5,135 nucleotides of DNA from Geoglobus sp. (GTDB taxonomy: Archaea; Halobacteriota; Archaeoglobi; Archaeoglobales; Archaeoglobaceae), in the NCBI GenBank assembly GCA_027019885.1, contig JALUWC010000568.1, forward strand, positions 1 to 5,135. Direction: 5' to 3'. Shown here one piece after another: positions 1-4,249 of this stretch (positions are counted from its first letter, which is position 1; each line of letters begins with the position of its first letter). A program made the translations under genes and the position numbers. The notes beneath the pieces were generated by a model that made no database searches, was not told the DNA's origin, and saw only the letters and a list, made by a program, of their open reading frames with translations.

Positions 1-699
1 CCTTCTCGCCCAGTATCGCCTCTTCGCCAACTCTAAGCTCTGAAAAACTCACCTCACACGTTTTTGAGAAGTTTATGCCGTGCTTGGGTATGGGATTCCA
101 CCTGACAGCTTTATTGGGCAGATCAACCAGAAAGAGGGTTATACCCAGCGTTTTCTTCGGAGCCTGAGAATACGGGATGGTTCTTGCCACGAGAAGCATG
201 CCCTTAGCCCTATCAACACCGCTGATGAACATCTTGGTGCCGTTTATAACGTACTCATCTCCCTCCTTTCTTGCGTGGGTCTCAATTCGGAGCGTGTTTG
301 TGCCGGCGTTTGGCTCAGTCAGAGCCATGCAGAACTCTAACCTGCCCTTCGCAATCCCCGGCAGGTACTTCTCCTTCTGCTCTTCATTTCCGTACCTTAT
401 TATGGGCAGAGCCCCGAAGACCTCTGTCAGGACGGATACCACACTCCCCCTGCTCCGCAGCCATTAGCACATAGCTCCTCCATGGCTATAAGCAGTTCAG
501 TCATTCCCATTCCTGCCCCGCCGTATTCTTCGGGAATCACGATGCCGACAAACCCTGCATCGCTTATTGCCTTCCAGAACTCTTCAGCGAACTCTCCACG
601 CTCATCTCTCTCCCTCCAGTACTCTGGCGGGAAGTCTTTGGCTATGTCTTTGGCAGCGTCAGCAATCATCCTCTGCTCGTCAGTAAGCCTGAAATCCAC
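1..699 (-). CDS. Acyl-CoA dehydrogenase, N-terminal part, frameshifted, running off the window edge
   Basis: FAD flavoprotein expected to oxidise an acyl-CoA to the trans-2-enoyl-CoA and pass electrons to an electron-transfer flavoprotein in the cytoplasm. About 233 of a usual 380-400 residues are visible. The N-terminal helical domain starts MDFRLTDEQRMI. The conserved IPEEYGGAG lies near residues 55-63. After the frame change comes the FAD/substrate segment FCMALTEPNAGT (residues ~123-134) and then INGTKMFISG in the beta-barrel domain. I chose the GTG at 699 because GGAGGTG (712-706) lies 6 nt before it; the GTG at 708 is inside that site. As given, the frame stops at TGA (427-429) after YPS. 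One extra G in the G5 run at 446-450 restores GAGGSVVSVLTEVFG and an open frame to base 1. I infer a recent mutation or sequencing indel. It is last of the visible operon, 15 nt after the MaoC gene. The family is secure; the acyl chain is unknown. Confidence 0.9.
446..450 (-). other. Frameshift site in a homopolymer (G5) of the acyl-CoA dehydrogenase
   Basis: On the minus strand the codons read GCA GGG GGA GTG, leading to a stop 25 nt on. With one more G they read GCA GGG GGG AGT GTG GTA TCC GTC CTG. This matches the acyl-CoA dehydrogenase pattern and stays open for over 400 nt. No other disruption is visible on either side, so the lesion is recent or an artefact of homopolymer sequencing. 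Confidence 0.85.
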
Positions 700-705
700 A
701 TTCTC

Positions 706-712
706 CACCTCC
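706..712 (-). promoter_or_regulatory. Ribosome binding site GGAGGTG that sets the acyl-CoA dehydrogenase start
   Basis: GGAGGTG is followed by a 6-nt spacer and GTG at 699. The upstream in-frame GTG (708-706) is the end of this site itself and cannot be the start. The resulting N-terminus, MDFRLTDEQ, is typical of the family. Confidence 0.7.
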
Positions 713-714
713 TT

Positions 715-1173
715 TTACCGCTTGCCAGCACTTCGCTTCTTTACGAGAAACCTGAGAACACAGGTTAGTACTTTTTCGCCTCTCTGATTCACTACCTCTG
801 CCTCCATAACAATCATGCCCGCATCTCCCCTGTCATCCTTCTCTACCACCCTCGCTATGGCTGTGAGCGTATCCCCAATGAAAACCGGCTTTGTGAACCG
901 AAGTTTGTCAACGCCGTAGAAAGCGACTATTGTCTTTTCGATCATGCCGAGTCTGGTCAGCAAACCCGTCATTATTGCGAAGGTCAGAGTTCCGTGGGCT
1001 ATCCTCCTTCCAAAGGCGCTCTTCTTTGCAAACTCTTCATCTGTATGCAGCGGGTTCCAGTCCCCAGTTACGCCGGCGAAGTTGACGATGTCCGCTTCGG
1101 TCACAGTTCTGGAGCTGCTTCTGATCCCCTTTCCCACCTCGTAGTCCTCGAAGTACCAGCCTTCTCCAATCAT
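715..1173 (-). CDS. MaoC-like (R)-specific enoyl-CoA hydratase
   Basis: Hot-dog fold hydratase of 152 residues, the usual length for a single-domain MaoC protein. It would add water to a trans-2-enoyl-CoA, the product of the neighbouring acyl-CoA dehydrogenase. The hydratase-2 signature is clear: TGDWNPLHTDEEFA (residues 36-49) with the catalytic pair Asp38 and His43, followed by FGRRIAHGTL (54-63). A second conserved stretch, RFTKPVFIGDTL, sits in the C-terminal half. The ATG at 1173 overlaps the upstream DUF35 stop as ATGA, and GGTGG (1182-1178) lies 4 nt before it, so the two are probably translationally coupled. In steroid-degrading actinobacteria a MaoC protein of this kind pairs with a DUF35 protein (ChsH1-ChsH2). 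The same adjacency here suggests, but does not prove, a physical complex. Chain-length or ring substrate is not readable. Confidence 0.93.
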   Translation of the reverse strand: MIGEGWYFEDYEVGKGIRSSSRTVTEADIVNFAGVTGDWNPLHTDEEFAKKSAFGRRIAHGTLTFAIMTGLLTRLGMIEKTIVAFYGVDKLRFTKPVFIGDTLTAIARVVEKDDRGDAGMIVMEAEVVNQRGEKVLTCVLRFLVKKRSAGKR

Positions 1174-1625
1174 TCTTCCACCGGCCTGAAATACAGGATG
1201 TCGGTGATTCTGCCTTCCGGCTTACCCTTCCATACTGCTTTGACTCTCGTCCCCACATTCAGCTTCTCATGAGCCTTCTTCCAGTCTGAGAGGTCGACAC
1301 CTCCGAGATATGCCAGCATTCCTGTGTCTGCTCCATCAAGCTTCACAATGCCAACAGCGTAGGGAGGCTCTGGCAAGCCAGTAAAGCGGGCGTAGTTGAT
1401 CGTCACAGTTTCGATGACGCCCTCATCCTTAACCTCAACCCATTCATCCGTATCGACATAGCAGCGCTCGCAGAATGCCCTTGGAGGCACGAGCACCCTT
1501 TCGCACTTGGGGCATTTAACCCCAAGAATCCTCTTCTCCTTGAGAGCTTCGAAGAACTTCGTTGCATGCTCTCCGGCAGAATGCACGTAGGGAATCTCCC
1601 ATCTTGCTTCTATCCTCAAAACCAT
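1170..1625 (-). CDS. DUF35 zinc-ribbon/OB-fold protein, partner of the thiolase-like proteins
   Basis: Small cytoplasmic accessory protein of 151 residues. It has an N-terminal helix (FFEALKEKRILG, 24-35), a rubredoxin-like zinc ribbon with Cys38, Cys41, Cys52 and Cys55 (CPKC...CERC), and then an OB-fold of about 90 residues (GVIETVTINYARF onward). Known relatives hold CoA substrates and bridge SCP2-type thiolases: the archaeal thiolase/HMG-CoA synthase complex, PhlB of PhlACB, BbsA of benzoylsuccinyl-CoA thiolase, and ChsH2 with Ltp2. Here it directly follows two thiolase-like genes and overlaps a MaoC gene by 4 nt, so either or both may be partners. The start is ATG 1625, with GGAGGTG at 1637-1631 and a 5-nt spacer. 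A longer reading from 1661 (12 more residues) would lie inside the upstream coding end and lacks a placed ribosome site. The family is certain; its exact partner is inferred. Confidence 0.92.
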   Translation of the reverse strand: MVLRIEARWEIPYVHSAGEHATKFFEALKEKRILGVKCPKCERVLVPPRAFCERCYVDTDEWVEVKDEGVIETVTINYARFTGLPEPPYAVGIVKLDGADTGMLAYLGGVDLSDWKKAHEKLNVGTRVKAVWKGKPEGRITDILYFRPVEE

Positions 1626-1629
1626 AACA

Positions 1630-2793
1630 TCACCTCCTGAGCTTTTTATGGCTCGAAACAAGCATTAAGGCGTGGAACTGCAGTGTGCCTCCCCAGGCAT
1701 GAGCCAGAGCAACTTCAGCCCCGTCTACCTGATTGCTCGCCTCACCCATAACCTGAAGCGACGCTTCGCCAAGCCTTACAAGGCCCGTTGCACCAATGGG
1801 GTTGGTGCACAGCACCCCGCCCGATGGATTGGTGGGCATGTCGCCGTCAATGAATGTAACACCCTCCTCAGCGAGCCTTGCACCCTCACCCTTATCAGCG
1901 AAGCCGAGAGCTTCGAGCTCGAGTATCTCCTGGATCGTGAAGGGCGAGTAGAGCTCTGCTACGTCTATGTCCTTCTTTGGATCATCTATGCCTGCAAGCC
2001 TGTACAATCGCCTCCCGGCTATGCTTAATGAGTCCCAGACTGCCAGATCAGGGCGGTCTCCAACGAAGTATGAATCGCTTATGGATGATTCCGCAATAAC
2101 CCAGGCTGGATTGTCCCTCATCTGCTCCGCTTTCTCCTCGGAAGCGAAAACAATTGCTACGCTGCCATCGCTCCTCGGACAGCACTCGTAGAGCTTCAGG
2201 GGGGATGAAACTACTGGACTGGAGAGCACGTCCTCAACGCCAATCTTCTTCTGAATGTGGGCGTATGGATTTTTCAGGGCGTTCTCATGATCCTTGACGG
2301 AAACCCAGGCCATCTGTTCCTCTGTTGTGCCATACTTCTGCATATGGACTGTCGCCTGAATAGCGGCGACGCTTATTGCTCCAACTCCAGAATGCCTCTC
2401 ATAAATTGGATCAACAGCAGTGTTAAGGACGGGCTGAGCGTCAACATTCTCCCCCACGCGCTGGGTGCATACTGCAACGACAACCTCAAACAGCCCGCTT
2501 GCCACGTGCTGATATGCTGCAATTCCGGTTGTCAGGCCTGTTGTTCCACCTGTGCTAATCTTCATGAATGGTTTTCCGAGGCCCGCGGCGGTTGAACTCC
2601 ACCTGTCAGGGCAGTTTATTCCGTCGAAGGGGTCCATTGTTCCGAAGACGAAGGCGTCAACGTCATCCATTGTGATGCCAGCATGTTCAAGACCTCGAGA
2701 GACTGCTTCTCTGGTAAGCTCAGGATGGGTTTTGTCGTCCCTCCTTGTCCTGAAATTCGTCTGTCCAACCCCGACAACTGCAACCCTTTTCAT
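1630..2793 (-). CDS. SCP2/SCP-x-type thiolase-like protein A, catalytic residues replaced
   Basis: Thiolase superfamily protein of 387 residues, the normal length for archaeal acetyl-CoA acetyltransferase-like proteins. It starts MKRVAVVGVGQTNF and keeps the body of the fold: AVSRGLEHAGI, YQHVASGLFEVVVA, LELEALGFADKGEG (293-304), NPSGG and GATG (334-337). The chemistry residues are changed. The nucleophile region reads KISTGGTTG (78-86) with no Cys. The HDAF-type histidine is Tyr282 in ELYSPFT. The GHP histidine is Asn331 in LCTNPIGATG. The usual C-terminal Cys is absent, the segment reading HAWGG. It is therefore unlikely to do Claisen thiolysis. Ltp2-type aldolases, also DUF35-dependent, likewise lack the Cys and use tyrosines. 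I infer an aldolase, an acyltransferase half or a structural subunit. The start is ATG 2793, 2 nt after the upstream stop, because GGGGGTG (2805-2799) is 5 nt before it; GTG 2799 lies within that site. Confidence 0.88.
   Translation of the reverse strand: MKRVAVVGVGQTNFRTRRDDKTHPELTREAVSRGLEHAGITMDDVDAFVFGTMDPFDGINCPDRWSSTAAGLGKPFMKISTGGTTGLTTGIAAYQHVASGLFEVVVAVCTQRVGENVDAQPVLNTAVDPIYERHSGVGAISVAAIQATVHMQKYGTTEEQMAWVSVKDHENALKNPYAHIQKKIGVEDVLSSPVVSSPLKLYECCPRSDGSVAIVFASEEKAEQMRDNPAWVIAESSISDSYFVGDRPDLAVWDSLSIAGRRLYRLAGIDDPKKDIDVAELYSPFTIQEILELEALGFADKGEGARLAEEGVTFIDGDMPTNPSGGVLCTNPIGATGLVRLGEASLQVMGEASNQVDGAEVALAHAWGGTLQFHALMLVSSHKKLRR
1631..1637 (-). promoter_or_regulatory. Ribosome binding site GGAGGTG for DUF35, overlapping the thiolase-like A stop
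   Basis: GGAGGTG lies 5 nt before ATG 1625 and shares bases with the AGG AGG TGA end of the upstream gene. This fixes the DUF35 start and makes translational coupling likely. Confidence 0.75.
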
Positions 2794-2795
2794 CT

Positions 2796-3875
2796 TCACA
2801 CCCCCAGAATCGCAACGACTGAGTTCTGGGCAGCATATCCGCTGACCGCATGGCTGATGCCCATGTCAATCTCATTTCTGATCTGGAGTGCCAGGCTTGC
2901 TGCCAGAAAAAGCCCTGTGGTGCCGTGGGCGTTTGTGCATAACGCTCCACCAGAGCTGTTAGCATTGAAATCAGACTGAATTAGCTCCTCTCCTCTTCCA
3001 TCCTCAGCAAATCCCAGGGCTTCGAGAGCCATTAGATGATGGTAGGGCGTTAAGTCCATGATTTCTGCTGCCTCAACGCTTTTTGCATCGCATCCAGCCA
3101 TTTTATACGCCATCTGAGCGGCTTTTCTGGTTGATGAGAGCTCTGCCAGATCTCTGCTTCCCAGATGGTAGTTCTCAGTGTTCCAGCCCAAACCTTCAAC
3201 CCAGATGGGCTCGGGGTTGATTCTCTTCGCCATAGTCTCTTCAGCCAGAATCAAAGCAACGCATCCATCACTCCATGGCGGGAGCTCAAGCTCTCTCAGC
3301 GGGAAAACAGACATTTGAGAGCTCAAAACATCATCAACAGTCACCTCTTCCCTTACATGGGCGTATTCGTACTTTGACGCTCTCTTTCTATCTTTCACCA
3401 CGACCTCTGCCGCAACTTCGTCTTCCACGCCGTACTTCATCTTGTAGGCATAGCTCTGCATTGCATAGCTCATCTGGTAGGACAGGCCAGTATCCCGGTG
3501 GAAAAGCGGGTCGAGAGTCAGAAGCTCAACGAGCTCCATCGGCGTTTCAGAGCAGTGGCCGTAGCCCAGAACCATTGCAACGTCGAAAATTCCGGATTTT
3601 ATTCGCATGTAAGCCAGGGCAAGGGCGTACAGCGCGTCATCGCTAACCCTGATTTCATCCTTCAGGTAGCCGCCTGCAGCAGGAGCGGTGTACATGTTGG
3701 AGATTGTTCTCCCAACAGAGACATCGTAACCTCCAAGAACCACGTTGTCAAGCTCATGCCTCTCAATCTCCGCATCCTCCAAAGCCTTCTTCGCTGCTTC
3801 GTAGGCGATGTTGTAGAAAGGCTCTTCGTGAACGCCAAAAGGAGTCATACCGATGCCAACAATGCCGACCTTCAA
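2796..3875 (-). CDS. SCP2/SCP-x-type thiolase-like protein B, degenerate active site, first gene of the operon
   Basis: Second thiolase-superfamily protein, 359 residues, starting MKVGIVGIGMTPFG. Fold landmarks match protein A: YEAAKKALEDAEI, AYMRIKSGIFDVAMVLGYG, DVLSS (182-186), PWSDGCVALILAEE, LMALEALGFAEDGRGEE and SSGGALCTN (307-315). Like A, it lacks the catalytic set. The nucleophile region reads RVSDDALYAL (76-85), with no Cys before residue 108. The HDAF-type position is Met273 in EIMDLTPYHH. The GHP histidine is Asn315, followed by AHGTTG. It probably pairs with A as an alpha/beta dimer, with the DUF35 protein as third subunit, as in PhlACB (two thiolase-like subunits plus DUF35). The stop is 2 nt from the next start. 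I chose TTG 3875 because GAGGTG (3887-3882) is 6 nt before it and it gives the family-standard N-terminus; GTG 3884 belongs to the ribosome site. Function beyond the superfamily is unknown. Confidence 0.86.
   Translation of the reverse strand: MKVGIVGIGMTPFGVHEEPFYNIAYEAAKKALEDAEIERHELDNVVLGGYDVSVGRTISNMYTAPAAGGYLKDEIRVSDDALYALALAYMRIKSGIFDVAMVLGYGHCSETPMELVELLTLDPLFHRDTGLSYQMSYAMQSYAYKMKYGVEDEVAAEVVVKDRKRASKYEYAHVREEVTVDDVLSSQMSVFPLRELELPPWSDGCVALILAEETMAKRINPEPIWVEGLGWNTENYHLGSRDLAELSSTRKAAQMAYKMAGCDAKSVEAAEIMDLTPYHHLMALEALGFAEDGRGEELIQSDFNANSSGGALCTNAHGTTGLFLAASLALQIRNEIDMGISHAVSGYAAQNSVVAILGV
2799..2805 (-). promoter_or_regulatory. Ribosome binding site GGGGGTG that sets the thiolase-like A start
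   Basis: GGGGGTG precedes ATG 2793 by 5 nt and lies within the last codons of thiolase-like B. It excludes the in-frame GTG at 2799, which would leave no spacer. Confidence 0.55.
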
Positions 3876-3881
3876 GAGCAA

Positions 3882-3887
3882 CACCTC
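3882..3887 (-). promoter_or_regulatory. Ribosome binding site GAGGTG pointing to a TTG start for thiolase-like B
   Basis: GAGGTG is followed by 6 nt and TTG at 3875. The same 5-6 nt spacing recurs at the acyl-CoA dehydrogenase, DUF35 and thiolase-like A starts, which supports TTG over the GTG at 3884. Confidence 0.6.
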
Positions 3888-3914
3888 TTTTATAATAATT
3901 ATACGTGAGCAAAT

Positions 3915-3928
3915 ACAAAACGGTTTGT
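3915..3928 (-). promoter_or_regulatory. Near-palindrome ACAAACCGTTTTGT, candidate operator/promoter of the operon
   Basis: A 14-bp inverted repeat with 6 of 7 positions pairing lies about 40-53 nt before the TTG start of the first operon gene. On the minus strand it ends in a T-rich TTTTGTATTT stretch that is at the right distance to be a weak TATA element for a start of transcription near 3890-3900. A regulator bound here would block the promoter. The TATA match is poor and the reading is inference. Confidence 0.3.
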
Positions 3929-3935
3929 CAAATAG

Positions 3936-3960
3936 TCATGAGCATTCATGAGCATGAGCA
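3936..3960. repeat. Two perfect tandem 10-bp repeats (TCATGAGCAT) plus a partial third
   Basis: TCATGAGCAT occurs at 3936-3945 and again at 3946-3955, followed by GAGCA (so ATGAGCA is also present at 3954-3960). Each full unit contains the palindrome TCATGA. The array sits 60-85 nt upstream of the operon start. It could be a cooperative regulator site, a remnant of an insertion, or chance slippage. Confidence 0.6.
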
Positions 3961-4030
3961 GGGGTTTCAGCACTGGCGAAGGTGATGTTCTATCTAAGGA
4001 GAAGGATGATAACGGGGCTTTTTACTCGTT

Positions 4031-4108
4031 CTATACGAATATTTTCTTAAGTTCTTTAAGTTTCAGTTCCTCAATAAGTTTGCTAACGAGTTCATAGTTG
4101 CTGATTTT
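4031..4108 (-). pseudogene. Possible decayed C-terminal gene fragment (25 codons, no start)
   Basis: On the minus strand a frame encodes the Lys/Glu/Leu-rich peptide ELVSKLIEELKLKELKKIFV (its last 20 residues) and then TAG at 4033-4031. An in-frame TAA at 4111-4109 precedes it, and no start codon with a ribosome site is available. The amphipathic, helix-like pattern looks more like real protein than random AT-rich DNA, and the plus-strand shadow is an unconvincing Ser/Leu string. I do not recognise the family. It may be chance. Confidence 0.2.
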
Positions 4109-4143
4109 TTATCTTTCTCCTGTGTTAATCCTTAGTGTGAACA

Positions 4144-4158
4144 AGAAAAATCTAAATA
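4144..4158 (+). promoter_or_regulatory. Candidate archaeal BRE/TATA promoter for the sacsin-like gene
   Basis: AGAAAAA followed by TCTAAATA fits a purine-rich BRE next to a TATA box. The start of transcription would fall about 25 nt on, near 4178-4184. That would give a leader of roughly 65-70 nt containing the stem-loop at 4201-4233. It is a pattern match in AT-rich DNA, so chance is a real alternative. Confidence 0.4.
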
Positions 4159-4200
4159 TTTCGTATTGTGTATTCAATTTGAAAATTCCACGAAAAGATT

Positions 4201-4233
4201 GCGGGAAATTGGAGTTAGGTGCAATTCTCCCGC
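4201..4233 (+). promoter_or_regulatory. Stem-loop in the leader of the sacsin-like gene
   Basis: GCGGGAAATTG (4201-4211) pairs with CAATTCTCCCGC (4222-4233). This gives an 11-bp stem with one bulged C (4227) and a 10-nt loop, GAGTTAGGTG. It ends 6 nt before the AGGTG ribosome site (4239-4243) and 16 nt before the ATG. The G/C-rich foot stands out in AT-rich surroundings. It could be an operator palindrome, an RNA element controlling translation, or the end of a mobile segment. No run of T follows it, so it is not an obvious terminator. Confidence 0.6.
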
Positions 4234-4239
4234 AGGAAA

Positions 4240-4243
4240 GGTG
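4240..4243 (+). promoter_or_regulatory. Ribosome binding site GGTG for the sacsin-like gene
   Basis: AAAGGTGA is followed by 6 nt and ATG 4250. The in-frame GTG at 4241 is part of this site, and the ATG at 4254 is out of frame, so ATG 4250 is the likely start. Confidence 0.6.
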
Positions 4244-4249
4244 AAAAAG

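Larger units (their letters stand above)
3888..4235. other. Divergent intergenic region with a composition break near 4020
   Basis: No convincing complete gene lies here. From left to right it holds the 14-bp near-palindrome, the tandem TCATGAGCAT repeats, about 60 nt of GC-balanced sequence without a recognised signal, an abrupt change to AT-rich DNA near 4020, a short minus-strand open stretch that may be a gene remnant (4031-4108), a candidate plus-strand promoter (4144-4158), and a stem-loop (4201-4233). Counting bases, 3961-4020 has 30 G+C of 60, while 4021-4080 has 16 of 60. Confidence 0.7.

Noticed and set aside
446..452. Programmed -1 ribosomal frameshifting at the G5 run
   Set aside because: A -1 slip from GGG (450-448) would put the P-site tRNA on AGG, mismatching its first position, and I see no clear downstream structure. 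An indel is simpler.
1037..1258. A 73-codon minus-strand frame across the DUF35/MaoC junction
   Set aside because: It is out of frame with two secure genes on the same strand and has no family features.
3887..3902. TATAATTATTATAA on the minus strand as the operon TATA box
   Set aside because: A transcript start about 25 nt downstream would fall inside the first gene, after its ribosome site.
3498..3908. A 136-codon plus-strand frame opposite thiolase-like B
   Set aside because: It lies almost entirely antisense to a clear thiolase-fold gene, has no recognisable motif, and no supported start.
3954..4097. A 47-codon plus-strand reading frame beginning MSRGFSTGEG
   Set aside because: No ribosome site precedes the ATG, which lies in the tandem repeat. 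The second half is a Ser/Leu string typical of a shadow frame, and it crosses the composition break.
3981..4104. A box C/D guide RNA suggested by GTGATGT and GGATGAT
   Set aside because: No matching D box (CTGA) lies at a workable distance; the nearest on this strand is about 120 nt away.
4101..4110. T6 run after CTGA as a transcription terminator
   Set aside because: No plus-strand gene ends before it, and T runs are common in this AT-rich stretch.
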